Shown here one piece after another: positions 22,129-34,611 of a DNA stretch of 64,000 nucleotides (its first letter is position 1; each line of letters opens with the position of its first letter). The stretch is from Diospyros lotus (Eukaryota; Streptophyta; Magnoliopsida; Ericales; Ebenaceae). The position numbers were made by a program, and so were the translations under genes. The notes under the pieces were generated by a model. It saw only the letters and a program-made list of their open reading frames with translations. It had not been told where the DNA came from and made no database searches. The DNA lies in assembly GCF_014633365.1 (NCBI RefSeq), contig NC_068345.1, forward strand, positions 13,896,058-13,960,057, read 5' to 3'.

Positions 22129-23624
22129 ATCTCCCCCTTTTTGAGGATGACAAAACTTAAAATCAATTTCAGCAAATCTCTCCCCCTTTTTGTCATAAAT
22201 CAAAAAGGTATATCTTTAAAAAAAATCTCCCCCTTAGACCAATTTTTTTTTTTTTTAATAGAAAGGAGTTGGAGATAATACTACCAAGCAATGATACATA
22301 TAACTCCCCCAATACATATCTCTCCCCCAATAGTAGTCTTAACTCTTTTTCAATGCTTCTTTAAAACTAGCGATAGCTCCCCCTTAAGATGCATAATTAA
22401 CATCATAAAATATTTTTGAGCACATGCCATATACATAAATTGCATACTCATGAATATACATAAAATTCATACCATATTGCATACTCATGACCATATTAGA
22501 GCCAATCTATACCTTTTCAAGTAATCACTCATATTTAAACAATCAAAGCGCTAAATCAAATGCATAGCCATTTATCATAAAAGAGGCATATACATCAAAT
22601 GATCAATATAAGAGTGAAATATATCATTTCAAGCAAATAGAGAGACTCTTTTTGAAAAACTCCCCCTAAAACTCACACGTGAGGTTTTAGCCATAGAGAC
22701 ATTTTTCATATAAAGAAATAGTAATTGTCTCAATTCAAAAGATTTTTACAAACATATCAATGGCCATAAATTTAAGGAATGAACCACATGAATTTACTTT
22801 CCATATATTCAAAAAAAAGTGGTCATCCAAAAGTATGATTCTAAACAAGTTATGGAAGATTTCATTAAAGATAGCCTTTAAGAACATACATTTGTCTTTT
22901 GATAAATATAGCCATACTTGTAATCATATAGGATCATTACATTTAAATTACTTCAAGCAAGATGATCCTTTAGCAAATAAAGCGCAATTTCTCACTTAAG
23001 TATTCATTCATCAAAAATAAGCAAGCTATTTCAAAATAGCATTTTTAAATGATTCAAGACATGAATACTATATGCCGTTAATAAACTTTTTAAAACATCT
23101 AAGAGCTTGATGGCATAGTCCTTTGATTTAACCAATGATAGATATGAGAGACATGAAGGATCTAAACTTCTTTATACAAAAGCACTTGAACTCATCAACG
23201 ATTGACTGGGATTTATCTAGATTTTGATTATCAATGATACCAATTGATATTTTCTTTTTGAGCAAGATCCCTTATGAATAGATGATTAATTTTCATATGT
23301 TGAGTCATGAAATCTAGAATTTTTGATAGGGCTATAGCATTTGTATTGGCACATTTGATTTGGGATATTGTGGGGATTTATGCCATAGTCTTTTTGTTCC
23401 ATCCATAGGATTTGAGCAACTACATATTCACTTTTAGTGAAAGAGAATGGAATGAAAATTCACTTCCTTCTAAACAATGACACTAGAAAATTTCTTATAA
23501 ATTGTATGAGCCACTAGTGTTCTTTCTAGCTATTTTGCCTCTAAGATGGGATTTCTTAGGATTGGATTGAAATCTAGCATATAGGTAAACACTAAACACA
23601 ATGTTCATCCTATTAGCTATAAAA
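22129..23624 (-). pseudogene. SIRE-like internal region with decayed RNase H
   Basis: On the minus strand from 23624 down to about 23150 there is a broken Copia RNase H: a FQSNPKKSHLRGKIARKNTSGSY-type stretch, then QIKCANTNAIALSKI and QHMKINHLFIRDLAQKENI. These are the usual Copia RNase H landmarks for the central region and C-terminus, with several stops and frameshifts. Below it (23000-22129) is AT-rich 3' sequence containing repeated polypurine tracts (ctccccc blocks near 22130, 22180, 22226, 22304, 22323, 22378 and 22661). The upstream pol and gag are missing; the right limit is the composite's right arm at 23625. Confidence 0.6.
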
Positions 23625-24030
23625 TGTTCCACGTTCCAGGTATATTGGAAGTGCCAGGTGTTTCAGGTTCCATTTCAAGCGTGGGTGAGGAAGTGATGCT
23701 CGGCTAGCTAGAGACTTTTGGTTTCATTATATACCCTTGTAACCCAAGTGATGTGTTGTAAATAACAGCTAGGATACTCAAGATTGTAAAGGGTGTGTGT
23801 GGGTGTCCTACAATTGTACCTGCTGTGATGTATTATGTTTTATGGAGTATTGAAGGTCATATACATTTCTTGTACTTGTAAAGGAAATCTAGTGAAAACC
23901 ACTTTATTTAGCTTTGATTAAGCTTTCAGGTTCGATCCAATACTTTCGTTGATAAGAGTTTCCATAACGCCCTGGGTGATGTTAGCTTATATTTTACATC
24001 ATTGTGTATTTGGAAAAATGGGGCGTTACA
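23625..24030 (+). repeat. Right arm of the composite: terminal part of a gypsy-type LTR, plus orientation
   Basis: This 406-bp piece is the reverse complement of 18534-18945 with modest divergence. It ends GGGGCGTTACA directly against the TAAGG duplication. The 5' 1.1-1.2 kb of the LTR is missing where it meets the SIRE-like sequence. Confidence 0.7.
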
Positions 24031-25000
24031 TAAGGGATGACCCATGTGGAGGTGGCCTTGCAAGCTAGTAAATATGGTTTATAAATTTTTATGTAGCATC
24101 TGCATGTAGTGGTTAATACTTGCATGATATGGGTTCTAGTGTACCTATGGTCATGTGGAGGATTAGTGTTGTGGGAAGGAGTAGGTTGATGCCTCAGACC
24201 CAGGTGGGTTGTGAGGATGACTGGACCTAGCCTCAGTTGCATGCACTTGGAATACATAATTATGTTTATATTCATAATTATATCCATTGCACCCTTACTG
24301 AGTTTGTTTAACTCATGAGGTTTTATCTCATGTTATAGATGAAGCATGTCCAAATGGAAGCAGGGATGGTATTGGGAGGTTGATGTGGCGACTAGCATTG
24401 TTGCCCGAGTTTGTAAATTATATTCTCTTTGTATGTTCTCATATGACTGAATGTAAATATTGTTGAGTGCTAGATGTCTCTAGCTGTTGTAATCCATCGT
24501 GTGATATCTGATTGAGAATGGTTTGATGTATATGGCTTCGGTTGGTGAAGTCGAGTTCGGATCAGATAAGGATCAAAAGGTATGATCCCATTAATCCCTA
24601 ATACTCAATGATGTGTTTGTTATGCTAGCTTTGTGTCTGGGTCACCTTTGGCTTGCTATGAGGCGAGTTGAAGAAAAGTGAAGCTCACTTGGGTTTTGAG
24701 TCCCAGTTCGCTGTGCTTTATTGTCTGTGTTTGGGACCGATTCCTCGAGTAGAGCGAAGGGAAGGACGAAGCCTAGTACCCATCTAGGGCATTTCTCATT
24801 GAAACATAGTCCAACCCTTTAGTTGTTGGCTTGGTGTCTGAGTAATCCAGGAGATTATTCACCGGTGGCGCCCGTAAGTGGGAGCGGGGAGTTACAAAGT
24901 CTCATGTAACTAACGAAGTGTACTCGTCCTAATATTTTCTTTGCTGTTAGGCTAGTACGAAGATTCCAAAGAAATCCAGGAAAAAAACATTATAGAGTTG

Positions 25001-26361
25001 TGATCGGGGCTGTCGAACACCGATAGATTAGATAAATGATGATTTGGATTTGCAGCAAGAGTGCAACCCTAAGTCGTCTCCCAACGAACCTTCAACGGAT
25101 CTGTCAAAACAAGGTTAAACGGGGGGGGGGGGGGAAAGTTTTGATGAAAAACAGAAAACTAAACAAGCAAGAACACAAGAAATCGAGATGCAATCAATTG
25201 CAAACCAACCTTCTATCCCAGTTTTCATCGCCTTCTCAATAAACCATTTGTTTAGTTTCAATTCTCAAATCAAAAACCAGAATAATCCTTTAACAACCGC
25301 CAAAGATTGGAAAGAAAACCAATAAATAGATTTCAGAAACCTCTTAGTTTGATTTATCAGTTTTGATTCCCCTTATTGTACAGATTTGAGATTGATTGAA
25401 ATACCATTCAAACAGGTTGTTCTTGTTTCTAGTTAAAGCCTCAACCGAGCACAAAAACCTTGGATTCTCAAACAAAGACAATGCATGCATTCATCCAACC
25501 GGCATCAACACATACACAGATTTAAGAGAGAACAGAAACAAGAGAACAACAAAGTTAAAACTAAAAAAATAGATTTCCATTAAAACCAAAGACTCAAACC
25601 GGGAACAAGGATGGTATTGCAACCGATTATAGAACCTTAGCCTTCCATCTTGACAAGAACAATGGGGAGAATGAAAGCTGGCTACTGTTCACGCCCTTCG
25701 AAAGAATCCTCTCAAAATCGGCCACTTAAGGTGCTTAAATAGGGCTTAAGGAGGAAACCCTAGGTTACTGCCACTTCACAGCCGATTTCGGATAAGTTAG
25801 AGCGCGTTATGGGCTTCGGCCTCTTCATAATAATTGTATATCAGGAAGATTAGATTAATTTGGGCTTTTGAATCACTTGATTTGGATATCGGACGCTCAA
25901 GATATGGCCCTTTTAAGGAATCAGCATCTGTGCAGCTTTCCTAATTTGACCCAACTTCCTAGTCCCGACTTTGGAGTGCTGTTTGAAGGCCCAAACGAAC
26001 TCGGATTTGGACAAACCATACCTTTACAGAAATCCCTAGAAGTCCTCTACAATATCTCTGAAGACATCATCTTCATTCTGGAACTTTATCTAGGCCAAAA
26101 TACTGAAGGAAGTGCAGGAGATTAAATCTGCTAAAAATGGCCCTCACTTCTCTATCTCCAATTTCCAAGATATCTCATTGCCATCAAGACGTTTCATGCC
26201 CCATATCATGCTCCCATAGCCCTAAACCTAGAAAAATAAAGTAAAATAGTGTGAAGCCCAATTTCTATAAAATAAAACCAAGATGAATAAAAAGGACACA
26301 ACTAATGTGCAAAAAAGACTAAATTTGAGGGCTAAATAATATGAGAATATGTGCTCTATCA
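25001..26361 (-). repeat. Solo LTR with AGTTG target duplication
   Basis: The unit begins TGATCGGGGCTG and ends GTGCTCTATCA, flanked by AGTTG at 24996-25000 and 26362-26366. No internal region is present, so it is a solo LTR formed by LTR-LTR recombination. It contains a 14-G homopolymer (25121-25134). A TATTTAAG box near 25735 on the minus strand suggests minus orientation; this is weak. The family is unassigned, perhaps gypsy. The 85-codon frame at 25868-26125 is inside it and shows no domain. Confidence 0.8.
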
Positions 26362-26946
26362 AGTTGTCAAGAGAATCATTAGGTATCTATGCAGTACTTG
26401 TGATTATGAACTAGCTCAATGCTTTCCTAAGAAAGCTTAGGGTAATAGCTTAGGTTGATGAACTTGAAAAGATTCGTACCAACAACGTGGTTATGATGCA
26501 GTTCGCACATGACCCCAAATTCCATGATAGAAGAATGTGTTTGAATCCCATGTGAGGCATATGGGATTATGTAGAATTTGAATTCTACATTTAAACATTG
26601 CTTTCAACATGTCACCAGGCTTGGATCGGTTGTCTCACGCAGACGATCACCTTGACACCTGTGTGGTGTGCAGGATGAGACATGTTACACTTGGACTTAT
26701 GTGGTCAGTGTAAGTGCCTTGATACGTAAGGGGTATTCAAGGTTGTTATTGTCGCCTTAGTCTAGCTAAGATGAGGTTTATTTGAAGAAGTTAAATATGG
26801 ATCTATTTCAAATTCCATATTAAGCCTGAGAATAGAGGATGTGAGCACTCATGAGTTGAGTGAGTTAGGCTAGTGCCCATGTCGTGATTGGGCCGACATC
26901 TGTACGGTGTTTTGAGTGTGACATCCCTGATTAGTGGGAGCTCCAC
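26362..26946. other. Anonymous intervening sequence
   Basis: No open frame, RNA gene or recognisable repeat terminus is visible. It continues the sequence left of the solo LTR (24897-25000) and ends at the TCCAC duplication of the next insertion. It reads like old retroelement sequence but I cannot assign it. Confidence 0.4.
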
Positions 26947-27553
26947 TATAATAACCCACCCTCCTAAGGCGTGTCACTATTCTAGGATTTTTTTTTCCTG
27001 TAACTTACCATATTTCATAAAAGTCCCCTAAAACATATATATTTAGCATTCCAAATGATAAGCTAAGGAATGGTAAATTAAATACTTGCAGAAGCAGAAT
27101 TGAAACCTAATGGGATATTATAATGATAAATGAATTTAAACAATACAATATTGTTCTTAATAACCATAAAATTACAATATTCGACAAATAAATCAACATA
27201 TAATAACATGCCTAATATCATCAGAAATATCATGACTCGTCCTATTATGGGTGTAGGGCAGAAATACAATTGAAATCATGTCTCGACAACCTCCTTTCCC
27301 TTTCTACTACTCGTCTCACTTGAAATCATGTTTTGGCAATCTCCTTTCCCAAATTAGAAGATGAATCTTCTAAGTGAGGGTTTAAAATAATTTCATGAAT
27401 GTATGATGCATGGACATGAATGAATCGACATCTTAGAGCAGCTTTCATTAGCATTCTAGCCCCAGCACAAAACCCTCAATAGTCACTATGGCAATCACAC
27501 TCGGCACAGAATACTTCTATGGTCATTCCGACAAAACTCACTTGGGGGAAATG

Positions 27554-29248
27554 TGATGTTTTACTCTTGTGTTGGTTTTGATGATGAAAAAAAGTGATTT
27601 ATATCTGAAGTCAAATATATGCTTTTTAGGTTTTCAAACAAAAATCAATTTCAAGTACCTTTGTGAAAATAAAAACTAAATGAATTACATGTATGGAGAT
27701 TTACAAAAACAAGTATTAAGATTTAAGAGAATCTCCAAAATGATTTTATTTTTTTAAATTGGTTTTGAACCAATGGATAAATGAAGTAAAACAATTTTTA
27801 AAGGCAAAAGACTATGCATACTCTTTATAGATTGATATTTTTGTCTTTGACATGATTTTTATGATGAAATTCAATTGTATTTTATGATAGAATTATTTAT
27901 TAATTTTCATTCACTTGCTGCTCTAAATTTCTTTTGCATGATTTATTAAGCACCAAAATTAAATGTCAAAAATCTTGTTATAAATTTCTTGATGACAATT
28001 GAAATATTATGTTTCTATTTGATCAAAATTGTTGAATGAAAATTAAATTCAATGCCAAAATATCTTGTGATAAATTTCTTATGGCATTTTAGAATATTGT
28101 GTTTTTAATTGATTAAAAACGTTGAATGAAAATTACTTTAAGCAATTTAATGTTAAAAAAACTTGTGATAAATGTCTTGATGATATTTGAAGTGTTGTAT
28201 TTTTATTTGATTAAAAATGTTGTACTAAACTTTTTTAAAGGGGTTGGACATAAAACAAGTGTAATTGTTGCCCTTAAGTTTTGAACCCTTGTCACTAGCC
28301 AAGTCCAAAACTTTAGCAAAAATAAGAAACCGCTTCTTCTAGAAACTAATTTATTTATTTATGTGCGCAAACTAATATATATATAGCAATCTGTCGACTA
28401 AATGCTTTCAATATGTCGATTAACTCATTTTCATCTGTTGACTAACCCTTGTATCTGTTGATTAATGCCTTCAATCTATTGACTAACAGAATCCTTAAAC
28501 TCTATATGTTGACTGATTTAAGTCATTTGTTGACCGATTAATTTGCAGAAAGCTTCCAACGGCTAATTTTTCAAATTCAAACTGCTCAAAACGGCTAGTT
28601 TTCTCTTGAAACTCTTGGGATGTCTATAAATACAAATCAAGAATGATCTAAAAGAGGCCAATGGATGGAAATAAAATAATTTGAGCTTACATCTTATGCT
28701 CATTTGTATTTATATTGATTGTGCTTCATTTTTCTCTATTCAAGGCTTTGATTTTAATTTGTATCAATTCATTCAAACCTTGCTTGTATTTTGAGAGATC
28801 TTATAACTAAGAGATTTATCTCTTATATCATTTATTTATTATTCAATTATTGCATTTTCTAGTTTGTATAGCTAGAGGGCCTACTTTTGTAAGTAGAAGG
28901 TTGATTTCCTACCAATTGTGCTAGAGGACCTACCTTAAAAGTAGAAGGTTGTATATCCTAGTCTTGGACTAGAGGGCCTACTTGGGTTCAAGTAGGAGGT
29001 TTTAGTGAATTGATTTAAAATCCTTAGTGAGGAGTTAAGGTAATGGATTAGGGTTGGTTTAAGTCGAACCAATATAAATCCTTTGTGTCATTTATCTTTC
29101 TTGTTTTACATTCTTTAAGCTTTACATTTGTCACTTTATATGTGTTATGTTTTGAATCACTAAAACCTCAATTGGATAAAAAAAAATTTCAAGTTTTATT
29201 AAGTTTTTAAATTACCCAATTCACCCCTCTTAGGTGTGTGCCATAACA
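27554..29248 (+). repeat. SIRE-like LTR (copy B)
   Basis: It starts TGATGTTTTACTC and ends ggtgtgtgccATAACA. A TATA box (tctataaatac near 28622) is preceded by degenerate GTCGAC/GTTGAC motifs (28390-28560) and followed by the repeated 'ctagagggcctac' blocks. Many motifs have lost the central CG. No clean target duplication was found at its ends. Confidence 0.65.
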
Positions 29249-29728
29249 TTTCAAACCTACCAAAATGCAGGTGATGCTACTAGGGCAAACTCTCATCCCA
29301 CCATGATCAACATGGATGACGCAATTTTTTATACGCCAATAATTTCATACCCAATGCAATATCACAAATACCGAGACAACATATAATAAACATGCATATG
29401 TATGGCAAGTTACACATAGATCACATAGATTTTGGTGAATTCCTCACGAAAATCATGCTCAATTTAGACAAATTATCTCACGTATATTTTTTGGAATAAC
29501 CACTCACTTTGTTCCAGTTGTTTAAACTTTCTCGAAACTCGTCCCCTACCTTGAGACTTGTGCCCTAATATTTTTTCTGACCAAATTTTAGGGGAAATTA
29601 ATAAAATTAAATTCCTTAATTTTTTTTCGAGAATTTTTCCATAATTTTTCCCTTTTTTTTTCTCTTTTTTATTTTTATTTTTTTCTACTCGCACCCGCGT
29701 GCATTGCCGTGTTTGTTGGACTGGGAGG

Positions 29729-30845
29729 TGTTATGGCACACACCAAGAGGGGGCTGAATTGGTTATTTTAAAAACTTGATAGAACTTGAAATCTTTTTGA
29801 CCCAATTGAGGTTTTAGAAATTTAAAACATAAAACATATAAAATGACAAATGTAAAGCTCAATGAATGTAAAGCAAGAAAGATAAATGACATAAAGAATT
29901 TATAGTGCTTCGGCTTAAATCAAGCCTAATCCACTACCTTAGCTCTCACTAAGGATTTTAAACCAATTCACTAAAACCTCTTACTTACACAAGTAGGCCC
30001 TCTAGCTACACAACCTAGGAAATACAACCTCCTACTTAAACCAAGTAGGCCCTTTAGCTACACAAGCTAGTAAATACAAGAAGTGTAATGAAAAGAGAAT
30101 GTAAGAGATAAATCTCTTAGTTACAAGATCTCTCAAAAATACAAGCAAGGCTTGAAATAAATAATTACAAGTGAAGATCAAAGCCTTGAAAAGAGAAAAA
30201 TGAAGCATAGTCAATGTAAATACAAATCAATATAAATGTAAGCTCATATCACTTCATTCACATCCATTAGTCTTCTCTAGATCATCCTTGATGTGTATTT
30301 ATAAGCATCCCAAGAGCCTTGCCCAAAACTAGCCATTTTGTGACTGTTAGAGAATGAAAAACTAGTTGTTATGGCTTTTTGCTAAAAGAGTTAGTCGACA
30401 TAAGACAATAGATAGTCGACAAATTTATAAACAAAACAAGGCATAGTCGACAGAAGAGATGTGATAGTCGACAGAACAAAAATATGAAGAAAATTTCTTC
30501 TAAAATACACACTGATAGTCGACAGATCAAATTATGTAGTCGACAGAACCATAAGGATAGTCGTTAGATAAAAAAACATAGTCGACTATTCAAGGCATAG
30601 TCGACAAATGCAAGGCACATAGTCAACTATACTCTTAGAAAAACTTATCACTTAGTCGACAGATGCTACAAAAATGCTTTTAACTTCATTTTTCAATCTC
30701 TTAAATCATAAACAACACATATATATTGAAAAATACTTTGACCACAAACATATGAGATTGCTTAAAGCATCATTTGATTTGGAGCATTAATATAATAAAC
30801 ACAATGGTTTTTCATCATCAAAACTATATCAAAGGCAAAACATCA
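29729..30845 (-). repeat. SIRE-like LTR (copy C)
   Basis: On the plus strand it begins TGTTATGGCACACACC and ends GGCAAAACATCA. It is the same family as copy B but in opposite orientation. A minus-strand TATA box lies at 30296-30304 and a GTCGAC array at 30395-30670. The flanking five bases do not match, so the insertion edges are approximate. Confidence 0.65.
30395..30670 (-). repeat. GTCGAC-centred array in LTR copy C
   Basis: About 11 copies of ATAGTCGACAGAW and near variants (GTCGACAAAT, GTCGACTATT, GTCAACTAT) are spread over 275 bp, about 95-370 bp upstream of the TATA box in LTR sense. Position and motif match copy A. Confidence 0.75.
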
Positions 30846-31513
30846 ATGTTCCCATTCGTCCGAAGACGATTGTCTTCTCAGGTTGTCTTCTCGCCGTCGG
30901 CCATTGGATTTTTGCTTCAAACCTCTTATTTATTCTTCTATTTTGCTCTATTATTCCTTCTGAACACAATGGAATCACTTATGTTTCGAAAAACTGGCCA
31001 AAACACCCTCGATTTGGTTAATTAATTTTCGACTCTGATGATACCTAATTTTTTGGCGAGGCTTCGAAACACATTCAAACCTAGACCAAAATCTTTCAAA
31101 CTTTCTAGAAATCTTCCCCTTCCCTTAGAGATCAAAACCTTTCTATCATTATCCCTCAATTTCTCCCAAAATGCTTGGATTTTTTAATTGAAATTTGATG
31201 AAATCCTTGGCTAAAAACCTTGCTATTTATAGGCATTTTCGACCATTTTTTTGGCTAATTAGGTGGCTCTCCTGCCTTGGACCTTCCCCTTTAGGCCATA
31301 ATGGCCATAACTAGCCTCCTAGATGTCGATTTGACATCCCCACCAGCAACCACAATGCGATTTCCAATGACTTGTAGGTTTCACACCTGCTTTGCATTTT
31401 TGTCCCTCCACTTTTTCCCCTTACCCCCAAGTTCTTAAGTTTCAAAAAATATACTTTAGCCTTAAAACTTTGAAAAATTACACTTAAGTACAATTTTCTT
31501 TTTGGGTATTACA

Positions 31514-31984
31514 TCCACCATAGCATGCCCGTCATACAGCATGCACTTGTTTGGCCACTATAGGGAAGTGATAGGATTGTTCTTTCTCTGTCACTACGTG
31601 ATACCCTATTCACATTTGCCTTCTGACCTAAAATATTTTCATGAAATTGAGGTTCAATTGCACTATTTTAGCATTCCACACAATTGGCCAACAAGAAAGT
31701 AGCTAGGCAGGCCATGACTGGGCAAGTGGTTAAACCAAGAAATAGATTGATTAGAATTTTAGAAAAGATAATTTATACCACATCATGTAAGTTTTACAAC
31801 TCATAGTCTAGACGATCATCTGTGTGATGCTCATGAGTGCAAGAACTTCAATTGATGATCGAATGCTGTTTAGAGTTACTCTTGAGAGATTGGAAGTATT
31901 TGATTGATGTGTTATGTATTATCTAAGGCATAGATGGCATTGCCCTCGTTTATTTCTTTTTGCAGCAGTATTATGTTGACATTG
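31514..31984. other. Unassigned sequence between two LTRs
   Basis: It begins with the second TCCAC duplication copy. No domain-bearing frame or repeat terminus is recognised; a 66-codon frame at 31502-31702 starts inside the adjoining LTR and is not convincing. Confidence 0.4.
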
Positions 31985-32606
31985 GTGATTGTTTGATATA
32001 ATGCTCTTATCATTGACATCAAGGTCGCACCCCTTGACGTCCTGTGGTGCGAACCCAAAAGGATTTGATCCTATGAACCCACAACCAATGCAAGATATAT
32101 GCACCCCAAGAACGCTAAACACAGATTTGGATGATCCACATGAAACCCTTGGACACGAAAGAACAAGGACCCCGAATGTTGAAGACGCCACAAGGTTGAT
32201 CAAGCCTTGATAAGTCGGTTAGTTCATAAAAGAACCCAAGAGAAGAGCACCTCTCAAATCTGGAATTCCAGAAAAAGTAAATCACTCATTCATTGATTGA
32301 TTTTCAATTGTTGGGAGAGTACAATTTATAGAGAGAGTAAACACTTAGGAAAATACAAAAGACCATAATTACTAGCCTAGGAAATATTCAAATCTGATTT
32401 CCCACAAAATATTAAATCTCTAACTTAATTAGCCTAGAAACTCAAAGTATTAAAGATGCTTGAAAATATGAAAAGTCAGATTGGGTTTTCAAGATTAAAT
32501 TTTCGTGCACCCATGTGGCTAAGATTTAAAACAACATGTGCAGCCCAAAATAATAAAGTACAAGCCCCAATGAGTCAGCCCAAGTGTCCATTATGGCCCA
32601 AGCTCT
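31985..32606 (-). repeat. Probable gypsy 3' LTR
   Basis: It lies directly downstream (minus strand) of a gypsy polyprotein end. It has a TATA box, ctctataaatt, at about 32328-32340 on the minus strand, followed by a leader-like region ending around 'ggtgcgaccttgatgtc'. Limits are approximate and no target duplication was identified. Confidence 0.45.
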
Positions 32607-32880
32607 TCATTTAATAGTATTCTGGCTCAAAAGACTCTCAACAGCTCCCTCTTCAGCCCATATAATGTTGATGACGTCTTGCTTGCTTTTTAGGTCAGAA
32701 TCTTGATAATTTTGATTGGCCCACATATCTAGAACCAGCCCATTCAAAGCTTCTTTAAGTCTTTTAGCTCTTGCCCTTGTAATTGGCCCTACTGGAACAT
32801 GCAATGGGTCACTTGAATGATTTGAGTCAGCTTGTTCTTCGTGATGATTCTCATCATCCTGTGTATGAGGAGATCGGATG
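32607..32880 (-). pseudogene. C-terminal fragment of a Ty3/gypsy polyprotein
   Basis: The frame reads through HVPVGPITRARAKRLKEALNGL, a motif (GPITRxxAKxxxEAL) found at the very C-terminus of many plant gypsy polyproteins after integrase, and stops at 32607. Upstream (about 32805-32880) it is acidic and His-rich, as usual for that linker. The rest of pol is missing; sequence beyond 32880 belongs to another element. Confidence 0.65.
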
Positions 32881-32897
32881 AGGATTATCCCATGTAC

Positions 32898-33321
32898 CCA
32901 AGTGGGAGATTCTTAGAATTGTAGTTACACTAAGATAAGTTCCCAAATGATAAGATAAGTATTTAAAATTTGAATTTGTTTCAAATTCATTCGTATTTGA
33001 ATTTTTAACAACATGATGGGATAACTGATTGGAATTTGAATTAGATTCAAATTCCTAGAGAGATATGTCTATTTATATCTATGTGATATCTATAAATAGG
33101 CATTGAAGATAATGAAAAAGACATAACAATCAAAATTAGTTTCTAATCACTCATATACTATCTCCGGCATCACCATTTGAGCCTTTGACGGACAAGAGGT
33201 GGACAAATAAGAAATCTTTTATAGTTATCTTCCATGGAGGTTGTTAAACAAATTAGTTTCGATTATTCCGCTGTGATCCAAGTATTTTACATACAATTTG
33301 CAATTTTATTAAAAGTTTTAC
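32898..33321 (+). repeat. Copia 3' end: polypurine tract and LTR
   Basis: CAAGTGGGAGATT (32899-32911) is the common polypurine tract of plant Copia elements. It is followed by an LTR-like segment starting near 32912 with a TATA box, tctataaatagg, near 33089. The end is approximate. It abuts the duplicated gene unit at 33322. Frame 33234-33419 crosses that junction and is not a gene. Confidence 0.45.
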
Positions 33322-34611
33322 ACTCCTCTACTCAAGATAATCAAGCTGGAAAACTTAAAGATGATGACTTTGAGTATCTCAATCCACCTTACCTATATAA
33401 AGACATGGAACCCTTGTAGGTAAAAAAAATAAATATAAGTATTCAATATGCTTTATTGCTCATTTATTATATTGACTTGAGTATCAAAGGCTATACTAGG
33501 GAAACCAACCCTGCATTTTCTTATAAGTGCTCAGATCGAGGTAGAGTTAAGGTAATCGATCCCTTATTCTATCATCAATAACAAAGTTGAGATTGATTTC
33601 ATTAACATTGATATTTATGTTGTGTTATTTCATAAGATCACAATAGTAAAGGAACACTAGCTGATAAAGAACAGAGGAGATAGGTAAGGACTACCTAAGG
33701 TGATCATCACTAGTTGGTGTGATGCATTGCATGTGCATTTAAATTATTTTGATATGCAATAGTTATGTGGTTTACATAAAGATTCAATTTGTAATTCAAC
33801 CATGGACATCTAAAACATGAATATATCTAAGGTGTTAGGCTCTACACTTACCTTGATTTCAAGTACTCTAAAATTGTGTTTCCTTGAAATGTCTTAGTGC
33901 CAAATGAAGGGAACTAGTCATGGTTTAGCTTAGTTTGGGATGCTTACCCCCCGAAAAAGGTTGGAATTTTGATAGTCAATTCTAGATAAGACACTTGCTT
34001 TATCGGTTGAGTCCCGTGATGTAAAGAAAATGTTTTTCATGTCAATGATGCATTCATGTTGCAATACTCTAAATTCGATAACTTATGGTATGTCTTACTG
34101 AGATAAATATATTCATGCATGTTTCTCTTCTATTATTTTATATTTTTCCTAAATAGCAAAGAGATGGTTGTTGACTAACTCAGTAGTTTAACTCACAAGC
34201 ATTGGCGAGGTTTGGAAAATTATGCGATAGAGCATATTCATTCGACAAACTCTAGGTTGTGCTTTAAATTTTGGGATTGTGAAACTTTAGCTAGAGGTTA
34301 GTAATAATTGTTAACTAAGTTTAAGTTTGTAAACAATGCATGTAGATCCTAAGGTGGATGTTATTTTTTATTTTTGTGCTTGCCTATGATGTAATTGATG
34401 TAGTCAGTGAATAGGTTTGAATGTGTGATGTGCATGCTTAAGATGAAATCTCAAAATCATTTACAATTGAAGAATAAGAACAAACTCACATCTGCCTAAA
34501 TGATGCATGTGAAGAGAGTACTCATTAGGGAGAACTTTTATGTTTTTGTCGAATTCTTTCCTTAGCTTGGTATGTGGGAGAACCAAATCACCAACTTAAC
34601 TTGATTACCCA
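33322..34611 (+). repeat. Duplicated gene unit, copy 2, upstream part
   Basis: It matches 57171-58680 nearly throughout, and its last 280 bp also match 1978-2260. No gene is visible in it. The match stops abruptly at 34611, where a large LTR insertion begins; the gene-bearing part of the unit resumes at 37280. Confidence 0.8.

Larger units (their letters stand above)
18534..24030. mobile_element. Composite insertion with inverted LTR ends and a TAAGG target duplication
   Basis: TAAGG occurs at 18529-18533 and again at 24031-24035, with host LTR sequence continuous on either side. The insertion's left end reads inward TGCAATGCCCCACTTTTCC, and its right end read on the minus strand is TGTAACGCCCCATTTTTCC. 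About 400 bp at each end are inverted copies of one another (18534-18945 versus 23625-24030). Between them are a full LTR (to 20100), 132 bp of unassigned sequence (20101-20232) and a SIRE-like element. A normal LTR element would have its LTRs in direct orientation. Confidence 0.65.
16828..24896 (+). repeat. Long gypsy 3' LTR, split by a composite insertion
   Basis: The LTR begins TGTAAAACTCG after the polypurine tract, runs to 18533, and resumes at 24036 to end in GGGGAGTTACA at 24896. Without the insertion it is about 2.57 kb, comparable to the 2.5-kb solo LTR at 39414. It contains an (AT)n run near 17384, a GA-rich leader-like stretch (17460-17550) and a GC-rich block with short frames (17367-18017) that look like by-products. 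The part 24036-24896 has no gene. The TGTAA...TTACA ends suggest a Tekay/Del-like chromovirus. Confidence 0.6.
26947..31513 (-). repeat. Solo gypsy-type LTR with TCCAC target duplication, hosting two SIRE LTRs
   Basis: TCCAC at 26942-26946 and 31514-31518 brackets a unit that starts TATAATAACCC (decayed TGTAAY..CCC) and ends TTTGGGTATTACA. The ends match the class seen at 18534 and 39414. Two SIRE-like LTRs (27554-29248 and 29729-30845) lie within it; without them it is about 1.75 kb. A TATA-like tatttata near 31223 lies in the promoter-side third. No coding sequence is visible. Orientation is by similarity of ends to the other copies. Confidence 0.7.

Noticed and set aside
23930..23950. tRNA B-box-like 'ggttcgatcc'
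   Set aside because: No A box or cloverleaf is visible nearby; it is part of a gypsy-type LTR arm also present inverted near 18620.
27550..30849. Copies B and C as a single composite element with AATGT repeats and inverted LTRs
   Set aside because: The ~480 bp between them reads as continuous host LTR sequence, and AATGT matches only if both LTR termini are shifted off TG...CA; two separate insertions are simpler.
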